Of a stretch of DNA of 64,000 nucleotides, positions 7,744-15,801 are shown piece after piece. The notes under the pieces are model-generated. The model was given only the letters and a program-made list of their open reading frames with translations. It did no database searches and was not told where the DNA came from. Numbering within the stretch: position 1 is the stretch's first letter; every line of letters starts with the position of its first letter. The DNA is from Pseudomonadales bacterium. Its GTDB lineage: Bacteria; Pseudomonadota; Gammaproteobacteria; Pseudomonadales; Porticoccaceae. The position numbers and the translations under genes are program-made. Where the stretch lies: contig JACKOF010000001.1 in NCBI GenBank assembly GCA_024234435.1, positions 1,550,001 to 1,614,000 of the forward strand. The letters are read 5' to 3'.

Positions 7744-8268
7744 ATGAGCCTGAACGCTGTACCTGCGGGAAAAAATGCCCCGGACGACATTAACGTCATC
7801 ATTGAGATTCCAGCCCACTCTGACCCGGTAAAATATGAAGTAGACAAAGACAGCGGCGCCGTATGCGTGGACCGCTTTATGTCCACCACCATGTTTTATC
7901 CATGCAACTACGGCTATATCCCAAACACATTGTCTGATGATGGCGATCCCCTCGACGTTCTGGTTCAAACGCCTCATCGTGTAATCAGCGGCACCGTGAT
8001 CCGCTGCCGCCCGATTGGTGTATTGAAAATGTCTGACGAAGCAGGCGAAGATTTCAAACTACTGGCCGTGCCCGTCGACAAACTGACGCCAATCTACAAA
8101 GATGTCAAAGAAGTTGAAGATCTCAGCCCGTTGCTGATCCAGCAAATTACCCATTTCTTTGAGCACTACAAGGATCTTGAACCTGGCAAGTGGGTTAAGG
8201 TTGAAGGCTGGGGCAATGCAGACGAGGCCCGCGCAGAAATTGTTAAATCTATTGCTGCGTTCAAGTAA
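7744..8268 (+). CDS. ppa: Inorganic pyrophosphatase (family I)
   Basis: 174-residue soluble pyrophosphatase that hydrolyses PPi to phosphate and pulls biosynthetic reactions forward. The family I signature DDGDPLDVLV with its three aspartates is present, preceded by MFYPCNYGYIPNTL and followed by KLTPIYKDVKEVEDL, which carries further active-site residues. Length and sequence match proteobacterial Ppa. AGAGGA lies about 7 bases before the ATG. A strong intrinsic terminator follows the gene, so it is monocistronic. Confidence 0.97.
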   Translation: MSLNAVPAGKNAPDDINVIIEIPAHSDPVKYEVDKDSGAVCVDRFMSTTMFYPCNYGYIPNTLSDDGDPLDVLVQTPHRVISGTVIRCRPIGVLKMSDEAGEDFKLLAVPVDKLTPIYKDVKEVEDLSPLLIQQITHFFEHYKDLEPGKWVKVEGWGNADEARAEIVKSIAAFK

Positions 8269-8307
8269 TACCTGAACATTGGCCCCAAAACGGGGTTGGC
8301 GATATAA

Positions 8308-8345
8308 AAAAACCGGCATATTCTTTTAGGAAGATGCCGGTTTTT
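8308..8345 (+). terminator. Intrinsic terminator of ppa
   Basis: AAAAACCGGCAT and ATGCCGGTTTTT form a 12-bp perfect stem around a 14-base loop, ending in a T-run, about 40 bases after the ppa stop. The A/T ends make it potentially bidirectional, but no gene reads in from the other side. Confidence 0.85.
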
Positions 8346-8546
8346 CATGTCTGCAACCGGCCCCGCACACTAAACTGTTCGCTATCAGATCCATGCTTTC
8401 TTGTGCCTGCTCGCCTTACTGCCACAAAAGTGATTTAACTTTATTTTTTAATACGTTCCTTTATCATCGGTTCGAAAAGTCAAAACAGCCATCGTTTCCC
8501 CTGCTAACATACCCTTAAACCGGCCCCCCAAATCGAGTAATAAAAG

Positions 8547-9311
8547 ATGTTTGAATGGTTATTTAGCCCCGAAGCGTGGATAGCATTGACCACCTTAATG
8601 GCTTTGGAAATCGTGCTTGGCATCGACAATATCATTTTCATATCCATACTGGTTGGCAGACTGCCAGACCAGCAACGGAACAAGGCCAGGAAGCTGGGTT
8701 TAGCTCTCGCGATGGTCAGTCGATTGATATTGTTGTTCAGTCTGGCTTGGGTAATGGGTCTGGTTGACCCGCTTTTTTCAGCATTTGGTCACGTTATATC
8801 CGGCAAGGACATAATTTTGGTTCTGGGTGGTCTGTTTCTGCTAGCAAAATCCACACATGAAATCCACAGCAGCTTCGAAGTCGAAGGTGACACCAAGACA
8901 GAGCCCGTGGTGTCCGGTTTTGCATCCATACTCGTTCAAATCGCCGTTCTGGATATTGTGTTCTCTTTAGACTCAGTCATTACCGCTGTCGGCCTGGTCG
9001 AACATCTCAGCATTATGGTTATAGCCATCGTTGCTTCGGTTGGTGTTATGCTGGTCGCAGCAAAGCCCATAGGCGATTTCGTCGATAATAATCCAACAGT
9101 TAAAATGCTGGCACTCTCCTTCCTCATACTTGTCGGTTTTACCCTGCTCGCCGAAGGATTTGATGTCCACATTCCAAAAGGTTACATCTATTTTGCAATG
9201 GCCTTTTCTTTTTTCGTTGAGATGCTAAACATCAGACTGAGATCCCGCAAGGCAATTACAGTCAAAACGATTCACCTCTCAAAGAAAATCTCTGATGACT
9301 CAGATGTCTGA
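8547..9311 (+). CDS. TerC-family integral membrane protein
   Basis: 254-residue TerC-like inner membrane protein with about seven hydrophobic helices. The family's acidic intramembrane motifs are visible: EIVLGIDNIIFISIL near the N-terminus and VLDIVFSLDSVITAVG in the middle; paired acidic residues in these helices are thought to bind metal ions, and family members such as Alx and MeeY/YkoY are linked to manganese export. It belongs to the short stand-alone type, without the CBS/CorC domain of longer relatives. Alone in its transcription unit as far as can be seen. The exact substrate is unknown. Confidence 0.9.
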   Translation: MFEWLFSPEAWIALTTLMALEIVLGIDNIIFISILVGRLPDQQRNKARKLGLALAMVSRLILLFSLAWVMGLVDPLFSAFGHVISGKDIILVLGGLFLLAKSTHEIHSSFEVEGDTKTEPVVSGFASILVQIAVLDIVFSLDSVITAVGLVEHLSIMVIAIVASVGVMLVAAKPIGDFVDNNPTVKMLALSFLILVGFTLLAEGFDVHIPKGYIYFAMAFSFFVEMLNIRLRSRKAITVKTIHLSKKISDDSDV

Positions 9312-9390
9312 GAAGATATTGCCAGGGCAACCCTGCACCCTGCTCCGATTCTACGTGAGAGCACAGATTTAGCAGCGCAAAGTGACAACT

Positions 9391-10062
9391 ATGATCTCCA
9401 GATTACCAAAGTGGATTGAATACGGTGCATTTGTTCTAGCATTTGTTGCTGGCGGCATAAATGCCATTGGCTTGCTGGGCTTTGAACACCAGTCTGTATC
9501 CCACCTTTCAGGAACTGCCACACTACTTGGTACCAGTATTCTTGATGCGTCATTTGAAACATCCCTGCACCTGGGAGGCGTGTTATCCGCTTTCTTTATC
9601 GGGGCCGCCTTTTCAGGATTTCTATTGCATAGCGCCACATTAAGGTTGGGGCGCCACTACGATACAGCCTTAATAATGGAGTCTGCCTTGATATTCACGG
9701 CACTTTATCTACTGTCAAAAGGTTCCTTTTATGGCCATTTCGCTGCATCAGCAGCATGCGGCATTCAAAACGCTTTAGCGACTACTTACAGTGGCGCTGT
9801 AATACGCACAACCCATCTTACTGGCATATTTACCGATTTAGGTATCATGCTGGGTTCAGTATTGAGAGGTGAAACCTTTGACAAAAGAAAAGCGATGCTT
9901 TTCATGCTGATTATTATTGGCTTTATTTTGGGCGGTACCTTCGGTGCCTACCTGTTTGGCCTTTTCAACTTCAAGGCATTAGTGGCCCCTGGTTGCATTT
10001 GTCTGGTATTGGCAGCTTGTTATCGCCTGTACTCAAGAAAACACAGTCAACACATCCATTAA
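9391..10062 (+). CDS. YoaK-family (DUF1275) membrane protein
   Basis: 223-residue inner membrane protein with about six hydrophobic segments. The family pattern is recognisable: FVAGGINAIGLLGFEHQSVSHLSG at the start, FAASAACGIQNALATTYSG in the middle and RTTHLTGIFTDLGIMLGS after it. DUF1275/YoaK proteins are widespread and of unknown function. The ATG at 9391 is used; a GTG at 9382 would add three residues. It is about 80 bases downstream of the TerC gene on the same strand, so co-transcription is possible. Confidence 0.85.
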   Translation: MISRLPKWIEYGAFVLAFVAGGINAIGLLGFEHQSVSHLSGTATLLGTSILDASFETSLHLGGVLSAFFIGAAFSGFLLHSATLRLGRHYDTALIMESALIFTALYLLSKGSFYGHFAASAACGIQNALATTYSGAVIRTTHLTGIFTDLGIMLGSVLRGETFDKRKAMLFMLIIIGFILGGTFGAYLFGLFNFKALVAPGCICLVLAACYRLYSRKHSQHIH

Positions 10063-10239
10063 CAACCGCCTTCCGGTTCTACCGCACCCTGCCTGATACA
10101 GTAATGAAGTGACCCGCCGAATGGAACAAGAATTGAGAAGCACTTGACGATAGTCAGCAGAACGTCGATTCTGTGCCGATATATCTTCATGAAATGCGTA
10201 CTAAAAATTCGACACTAAGCTGTCATAAAGGACAAAACC

Positions 10240-10968
10240 ATGAGCACTTTCGTTCTCGTTCACGGCGCACTGCACGGAGGCTGGTGCTGGTACAAAGTTG
10301 CCGCCGCTTTGCGCGCACAAGGACACACTGTTTTTACACCAGACCTTCCTGGGCTAGGGGTTAATCGCACAGCAACAAGCTCAGTCTCGTTACAGCTATA
10401 CACGGACCACCTCAGTGACGTCATTGCTCAAACAGAAGAAAACGTTCACCTCGTTGGCCATAGCATGGGCGGAATTGCTATTACCCAGACTGCTGAAGCC
10501 ATACCGCAGAAAATAAAAACCCTGACGTATTTGACTGCTTTTCTGTTGCCGAACGGAGAGACCGTACTCGACCACGTGCAATCTGACACTGATTCAAAAA
10601 CAGCATCGGCCCTCACCCCTTCAAGCGACAACCTGAGTGTGACCATCGATTTTGATACAGCACGCAACCTATTTTTCGCCGATTGCTCTGGCGAAGACCT
10701 GGCTCTGGCGCAAAGCCTACTGGTACCGCAAGCACTAGCCCCTATGATGACGCCTGTACAAACCACACAAGAACGATGGGGACGTATTCCGCGTGCCTAC
10801 ATCGAATGCAGTAATGATCAAGCCATCAGCCCTGCTCTGCAGCGGGCCATGCACAAAAAGCTACCCTGCGAAAAAGTTATGCAACTTTCTACCAGCCATT
10901 CACCTTTTTTCTCAGCACCGGAGCAGGTCGTAAAATACCTGCTTTCCTGGAGCGCCTGTCACGAATAG
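10240..10968 (+). CDS. Alpha/beta-fold hydrolase, methylesterase/EstC-like
   Basis: 242-residue serine hydrolase. It opens with the oxyanion-hole motif LVHGALHGGWCWYK, carries the nucleophile elbow GHSMGG (serine near residue 75), a likely acid at IECSNDQA (near 190) and a C-terminal histidine in TSHSPFFS (near 220), so the triad appears intact. The short sequence and HGAxHGxWCW opening match the plant methylesterase/hydroxynitrile-lyase-like branch, whose bacterial members are carboxylesterases. AAAGGA lies about 9 bases before the ATG. It stands alone between a DUF1275 gene and convergent azoR; substrate unknown. Confidence 0.88.
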   Translation: MSTFVLVHGALHGGWCWYKVAAALRAQGHTVFTPDLPGLGVNRTATSSVSLQLYTDHLSDVIAQTEENVHLVGHSMGGIAITQTAEAIPQKIKTLTYLTAFLLPNGETVLDHVQSDTDSKTASALTPSSDNLSVTIDFDTARNLFFADCSGEDLALAQSLLVPQALAPMMTPVQTTQERWGRIPRAYIECSNDQAISPALQRAMHKKLPCEKVMQLSTSHSPFFSAPEQVVKYLLSWSACHE

Positions 10969-11019
10969 CGTCTTCACTGGCTTTCTCGTGAGAACACTAC
11001 CGCACCAACGGCTTTATTC

Positions 11020-11628
11020 TTACACCAAATCAAAAACAGGCGCTGGTTGAGCCTCGGACAACAACGCATCTATCTGCTGCCTAGCACTGCTGATGATCTG
11101 CTCTGGTGACCCTTTCGAGCCACTGGCATCAATATGATGAACTTTCTCAACACCAATGAACTGGCATATATGCTCAAGATAGCGACTGGCAAAATCCATA
11201 TCACTGCCTACTGGCGTACCACCTGAGCCCGTCACAATATACGCATCTTTAAGGCTTAATAAACCTTCCGGACCTCGGTCGGTATATCTAAAACTAATCC
11301 CGGCCCGACAAATGGCATCCACCCAATGTTTTAGTGTGGCGGGAATACCAAAATTGTAAATTGGCGCAGCAATCACAAGCGTATCTACCGCTTTCAGCTC
11401 ATCAATGAGCTGATTAGATAACGCTAGCGCTCGGGAAAAACTTGGGCGAGAAGACAGATTAGAACCATGCACATCAACCAAATCCTCCGCACTAATCGGC
11501 GGTAAAGGCTGCTGACCCAAATCCCGGCTTATAACCGGTTTATCCAACAACTCCACCAAGTACTCACTCACAACGCGGGTAATTGAACCTTCAATACGGG
11601 CGCTGCTGTTAATGTGTAAAATTGCCAT
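11020..11628 (-). CDS. azoR: FMN-dependent NADH-azoreductase AzoR
   Basis: 202-residue flavodoxin-like quinone/azo reductase. The N-terminal FMN-binding loop (ILHINSSARIEGSITR) and the AAPIYNFGIPATLKHWVDAI block with following GISFRYTDRGPEGLL are typical AzoR/AcpD signatures. The enzyme reduces quinones and azo compounds by two-electron transfer from NADH and protects against thiol or quinone stress. It lies 61 bases downstream of doxX in the same orientation, with a divergent LysR regulator beyond. This doxX-azoR-LysR type of group is often quinone- or electrophile-responsive. Confidence 0.93.
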   Translation of the reverse strand: MAILHINSSARIEGSITRVVSEYLVELLDKPVISRDLGQQPLPPISAEDLVDVHGSNLSSRPSFSRALALSNQLIDELKAVDTLVIAAPIYNFGIPATLKHWVDAICRAGISFRYTDRGPEGLLSLKDAYIVTGSGGTPVGSDMDFASRYLEHICQFIGVEKVHHIDASGSKGSPEQIISSARQQIDALLSEAQPAPVFDLV

Positions 11629-11689
11629 GTGAAAATCTCCTGTGCGTTAAATAATCAACTTCTCCGCTTAAACCGGATTCCATGAAAAA

Positions 11690-12121
11690 CTATCGGATAA
11701 AACGATCAACACTAACACTCCCCGCTCCTCGCACCACTAGCGCCAAGCTGATTGCCAGCAATGCCAAACCAAATTCAGAACCATTATTGGTCAGAAAAAG
11801 ACCGTTACCACTGTGAACAGCGAAAATAGCTACCAGCATGGTTATTGCCAGCAGCAACGCTGCGGGGCGAACCAGTAATCCAATAATCAGTAATAAACCA
11901 CCGAAGAATTCCGCACTACCTGCCAGCGTTGCCATAAAAATGCCCGGCGACAAGCCAATGGAGTCCATCCAGCCCGCTGTTCCCTCTAAACCATACCCAC
12001 CAAACCAGCCAAACAGTTTTTGCGAGCCATGTGCAGTAAAGATAATCCCTCCACCGATCCGAAGCGGAACTGTATCCAAGCCAGAAGTTGTAGTGCTAAT
12101 TCGGGAAAGGCGTGATTTCAT
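11690..12121 (-). CDS. DoxX-family membrane protein
   Basis: 143-residue four-helix inner membrane protein of the DoxX family. Visible marks are PLRIGGGIIFTAHGSQKLFGWFGG after a polar N-terminus, MATLAGSAEFFGGLLLIIGLLVRP in the middle, and NGSEFGLALLAISLALVVRG near the end. DoxX-like proteins are associated with quinone or thiosulfate oxidation and with redox stress, but the function of this branch is not established. It is the first gene of a minus-strand pair with azoR and diverges from a LysR regulator over a 118-base intergenic region containing inverted repeats. Confidence 0.88.
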   Translation of the reverse strand: MKSRLSRISTTTSGLDTVPLRIGGGIIFTAHGSQKLFGWFGGYGLEGTAGWMDSIGLSPGIFMATLAGSAEFFGGLLLIIGLLVRPAALLLAITMLVAIFAVHSGNGLFLTNNGSEFGLALLAISLALVVRGAGSVSVDRFIR

Positions 12122-12186
12122 TATTAATGCTCCGATTTGTTTAATTGAGATAAAGCCATTTTAGAGATTCGTTTTTTTGGAATAAG

Positions 12187-12224
12187 AGACATTTTTTGTC
12201 TAGAATGTTCTAAATAATAGAACA
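12187..12224. promoter_or_regulatory. Nested inverted repeats in the doxX/LysR divergent promoter region
   Basis: Three overlapping dyads: AGACA-N5-TGTCT (12187-12201), TAGAA-TG-TTCTA (12201-12212) and TGTTCTA-N5-TAGAACA (12206-12224), all with exact arms. They end 15 bases before the LysR ATG and face the doxX-azoR promoter. LysR-type regulators bind such dyads in divergent promoters and usually repress themselves, so this is the probable operator. No footprint data. Confidence 0.6.
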
Positions 12225-12239
12225 ATAAAAATGACCTAA

Positions 12240-13172
12240 ATGAGCAAACAAGTGAGCAACAAAAGCCCTATCACCATCGAAGTGCTTGAAACGCTGGACG
12301 CTATCGATCGACGTGGGAGTTACGCGAAAGCCGCAGAGGAGCTTAACAAGGCGACCTCGGCAATCTCGTACATCGTACAAAAACTGGAAGAGCAGCTCGA
12401 CATAGCGTTATTTCAGCGTCAAGGGCGAAGATCAGTATTAACCCCCGCAGGGCAATTAGTGCTTGAGGAAGGCAGAAAAATACTCAATGCTTCAGTAAAA
12501 CTGGCCAATGCCGCCAAAGAGATTGCTACCGGCTGGGAACCACAAATACGGATAGCAGTAGACTCCATGCAATCCTACCCGGCTTTTTTTGAAACCCTTG
12601 CGAGCTTTCTCAAAGAACACAGAAATGTGGAAGTTGACGTATGCGAAAGTGTGCTTAATGGCGGCTGGGAAGCGCTTGAACATGGCCGGGTAGAACTGGT
12701 TGTTGGTGCTCCCGGACCGGTACCAGCGCAAAAGGGTTATCGGTCAATATCTCTGGGGCACGCCGATCTGGTGCCCGTTATTGCTGCACACCATGAACAG
12801 GCACACCTGGCACATGATCACCAAGCACTCTCTAGCGTATTCCCATTATTTCGCAGAGTGGTGACACACGATACCTCGACCATGAATATCGCCCGCAGTG
12901 AAGGCTGGGGCAACAGTGGCAAAAGATTCTATGTGCAAAACATTCACCAGAAAGCAGAAGCCATTATTGCAGGCATTGGTATTGGACACCTGCCCCGACA
13001 ACTGGCGCAACAGTACATTAACAGCGGAAGTCTGGTAGAGTTATCGATACGCGAAGTGAACAATCATGAAAATTATCTGGCATGGAAAATCAGCAACAAG
13101 GGCAAAGGCATGGCGGCACTGACAAAACTGCTCGCAGCAGTAAACTGGCAATCCGGTATCAATGCAGACTAA
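12240..13172 (+). CDS. LysR-family transcriptional regulator
   Basis: 310-residue LysR-type regulator. The N-terminal winged helix-turn-helix is clear at about residues 15-75 (LDAIDRRGSYAKAAEELNKA, then SAISYIVQKLEEQLDIALF and a QGRRSVLTPAGQ wing), followed by a linker helix and a periplasmic-binding-protein-like effector domain. Transcribed divergently from doxX-azoR, so it most likely controls those two genes and itself through the inverted repeats just upstream. Effector unknown; quinones or electrophiles would fit the neighbours. Confidence 0.92.
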   Translation: MSKQVSNKSPITIEVLETLDAIDRRGSYAKAAEELNKATSAISYIVQKLEEQLDIALFQRQGRRSVLTPAGQLVLEEGRKILNASVKLANAAKEIATGWEPQIRIAVDSMQSYPAFFETLASFLKEHRNVEVDVCESVLNGGWEALEHGRVELVVGAPGPVPAQKGYRSISLGHADLVPVIAAHHEQAHLAHDHQALSSVFPLFRRVVTHDTSTMNIARSEGWGNSGKRFYVQNIHQKAEAIIAGIGIGHLPRQLAQQYINSGSLVELSIREVNNHENYLAWKISNKGKGMAALTKLLAAVNWQSGINAD

Positions 13173-13310
13173 CGCAATACAGGGCAGGAAATGGGTGAAT
13201 TCCACATTTTTATTCAGCCGCCTGGCGGCCGTTTCAGGGGAATACCCACTGCGCCAAAATAGTCAGAATAAAGTGCCTTGAATAAAGGGCTATTTAATAA
13301 TTTTCCTTCT

Positions 13311-13325
13311 TGGCACAAAACTTGT
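13311..13325 (+). promoter_or_regulatory. Sigma-54-like promoter before the ATP-grasp cluster
   Basis: TGGCACAAAACTTGT matches the RpoN consensus TGGCAC-N5-TTGC with the right -24/-12 spacing; the last C of the -12 element is T. It lies 50 bases upstream of the first gene of the ATP-grasp/alpha-E/transglutaminase cluster, in the only sizeable gap before it. Single-motif evidence; enhancer-binding sites were not found by eye. Confidence 0.45.
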
Positions 13326-13374
13326 GTGTTAAAAGCTAATCTGTTGTTAACCATCCGGAGTTAAACCAAAATTT

Positions 13375-14823
13375 ATGAAGGATAACTGGAAGTCCTACCG
13401 CTCTGCGCCCTTTTTTGATGAGCTTATCTCTGACAAGGGTTCTCCTCGCACTGTTTCCCGGCGACTGGTTAACCATTTACAGTCTCTGAGCAACGAAGAG
13501 ATGGCAGACCGTTGTGATGCTGCGGAGCTCACTATTAAAGAGATGGGTATTTCTTTTACCGTTTATACCGAAGGCAGCAATATAGATCGCGCATGGCCCT
13601 TCGATATCATCCCCCGCCCCATTCGGGCCAAGGACTGGAAAGCAGTCAGTACAGGCCTTGCCCAGCGCACCAGGGCTCTGAACTGCTTTATCAACGATGT
13701 CTACAACGAACAGAAAATACTCGCCGACGGCATAGTTCCGGCAGAGACAGTTCTGGAATCAGGTAATTACAAACCTCAGTGCCGCGGAGTCAAGCCCCGT
13801 TTTGGCACTTGGGCAAATATATGCGGCACTGATTTGGTGCGAAACTCTGACGGCAAATTCTACGTCCTGGAAGATAACCTGCGCGTACCATCCGGCGTAT
13901 CCTATATGCTGGAGAATCGGGAAATTACCAAACGGGTACTCCCGGAATTATTTCAGAATTACAGTATTTTGCCGGTCGATGATTATCCCTCACGACTTTA
14001 CAGCATGTTGTCATCGTTATCGCCACGCTCAATCAAACGCCCCTGTGTGGTTGTCCTTACACCGGGCATTTATAACTCCGCCTATTTCGAACATGCTTTT
14101 CTGGCTCAGGGAATGGGTTCACAGCTGGTTGAAGGCAGTGACTTGTTTGTGGATGACGATGAGTGTGTCTACATGCATACCGTCGATGGTCCTGAAAGAG
14201 TCGACGTTATCTACCGCAGAATCGATGATGAATTCATCGACCCCGAGGCATTTCGTAAAGACTCCACCCTGGGTGTGCCCGGCCTGATGCGGGCATGGAA
14301 AGCTGGTAAAGTTGCGATTGCCAATGCTCCCGGTAGCGGTGTGGCAGATGACAAGGTCGTTTATGCCTTTGTACCGGAAATGATTCGTTACTACCTCAAG
14401 CAAGAACCACTGGTCAACAGCGTAAAAACTTATCTGTGCATGATCGAAAAAGATCGTGAGTATGTACTCAAGAATATTCACAAATTGGTGGTCAAGCCTG
14501 CCAACGAATCTGGTGGTTATGGCATTATGGTAGGCCCCCATGCCAGCAAGGCGAAACATAAGGAGTTTGCCCGGCTGATCGAAAAAAACCCGCGCAATTA
14601 TATTGCCCAACCAACATTGGCACTTTCAACAGCACCCACGTTCTGTGATGGTAAGGTTGCACCACGGCACCTTGACCTGCGCCCTTTTATTTTGCAGGGC
14701 AGGGAAACCTGGGTCACACCAGGAGGACTGACCCGGGTAGCACTGGTAGAGGGTTCGCTGGTGGTGAACTCATCTCAGGGTGGTGGTAGCAAAGACACCT
14801 GGATTGTTGAGGACAAGAAATGA
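13375..14823 (+). CDS. Circularly permuted ATP-grasp protein (peptide-ligase type)
   Basis: 482-residue protein of the circularly permuted ATP-grasp type 2 family (DUF404/DUF407). Conserved blocks are visible: GISFTVYTEG then WPFDIIPRPI near residues 55-80, the acidic FYVLEDNLRVPSGVSYMLEN near 160-180, VVVLTPGIYNSAYFEH near 225, and the glycine-rich KLVVKPANESGGYGIMVG near 375. These correspond to the ATP- and metal-binding parts, so the enzyme looks active. ATP-grasp ligases join a carboxylate to an amine via an acyl phosphate; Iyer and colleagues (2009) predicted that this family makes peptides together with alpha-E and transglutaminase partners. The downstream alpha-E gene overlaps by four bases (ATGA). 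Confidence 0.9.
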   Translation: MKDNWKSYRSAPFFDELISDKGSPRTVSRRLVNHLQSLSNEEMADRCDAAELTIKEMGISFTVYTEGSNIDRAWPFDIIPRPIRAKDWKAVSTGLAQRTRALNCFINDVYNEQKILADGIVPAETVLESGNYKPQCRGVKPRFGTWANICGTDLVRNSDGKFYVLEDNLRVPSGVSYMLENREITKRVLPELFQNYSILPVDDYPSRLYSMLSSLSPRSIKRPCVVVLTPGIYNSAYFEHAFLAQGMGSQLVEGSDLFVDDDECVYMHTVDGPERVDVIYRRIDDEFIDPEAFRKDSTLGVPGLMRAWKAGKVAIANAPGSGVADDKVVYAFVPEMIRYYLKQEPLVNSVKTYLCMIEKDREYVLKNIHKLVVKPANESGGYGIMVGPHASKAKHKEFARLIEKNPRNYIAQPTLALSTAPTFCDGKVAPRHLDLRPFILQGRETWVTPGGLTRVALVEGSLVVNSSQGGGSKDTWIVEDKK

Positions 14824-15764
14824 GCATGCTATCAAGTGTTGCCAGTCGACTATTCTGGCTGGCGCGTTATCTCGAGCGAACGGAAGGCACGGCTCGAATT
14901 ATCAACGCCTATTCACAACTTGTGCTCGATGTTCCCAAGGGTTCCGAAATCGGGTGGGAAACCTTAATTGGCACCATAGATGCGGAAGAGGCTTTCGGAA
15001 AACGTTACCGAAATATAAATGAGCACAATGTGCTGAAATTCATGATATCCGACACGGACAACTACTGCTCGTTACGGTTTGCTGTGAAGGCTGCTCGCGA
15101 GAATGTGCGAACCAGCAGAGATGTGTTGCCCGAGGATACATGGGAACAAGTCAATGAAATGTATCTGTATGTTGAGGACTGGGCTGAAAAATCTGTCGGG
15201 CGCCGCAACCGCTTTGAATTCCTGGAAACACTTATTGCCCAGACACAACAAATCCAAGGACTTCTGTACACTATTCTCAGCAGAGATCACAGCTTTACCT
15301 TTTTGAAGATCGGCAGCATGCTGGAACGAGCCGACATGACCAGCCGGGTGGTCGATGTGGCGATTGGTACAATTCTCAGAAAACAGCGTTCAACCACCAA
15401 TTTTATGCCTTTCCTTTGGGCCAACCTGCTCTTGTCGCTGTCGGCAAACAGTGCTTATCGCCGCGAAATAGGTCCATTGATTTACGCTGACGAAGCCATT
15501 GATTTCGTTTTCACCAGCCCCACATTCCCCAGGTCTGTAGCTTACTGTCTGGCTGATATCGAAAGCTATTCTGCCAGGGTGAACAACAGTAGCGCAGTAG
15601 AAAAAGTGGTATCAGAACTGAAAAAATCCGTAGACAACGTGCCAACCAAAAATCTGGATTACGAAGTGTTGCATGCATATATTGATCGTTTTCAAAAACA
15701 GCTCTACCGCCTCAATAGCGTCATTGAAAAAACCTGGTTCATTCCTACGGAACAGAGCAATTAG
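14820..15764 (+). CDS. Alpha-E domain protein (DUF403)
   Basis: 314-residue all-alpha protein of the alpha-E (DUF403) family. It opens with the family signature MLSSVASRLFWLARYLERTE and shows conserved helices such as FLKIGSMLERADMTSRVVDV near the middle. The biochemical role is unknown; alpha-E proteins almost always accompany circularly permuted ATP-grasp ligases, either as neighbours or fused, which suggests a complex. Translationally coupled to the ATP-grasp gene by an ATGA overlap and followed 37 bases later by the large transglutaminase. The same two domains recur fused in one protein at 19328-21889. Confidence 0.9.
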   Translation: MSMLSSVASRLFWLARYLERTEGTARIINAYSQLVLDVPKGSEIGWETLIGTIDAEEAFGKRYRNINEHNVLKFMISDTDNYCSLRFAVKAARENVRTSRDVLPEDTWEQVNEMYLYVEDWAEKSVGRRNRFEFLETLIAQTQQIQGLLYTILSRDHSFTFLKIGSMLERADMTSRVVDVAIGTILRKQRSTTNFMPFLWANLLLSLSANSAYRREIGPLIYADEAIDFVFTSPTFPRSVAYCLADIESYSARVNNSSAVEKVVSELKKSVDNVPTKNLDYEVLHAYIDRFQKQLYRLNSVIEKTWFIPTEQSN

Positions 15765-15801
15765 CTTTCTGGCAATTCACTTTATCAGGCAATAAACGTC
15801 T

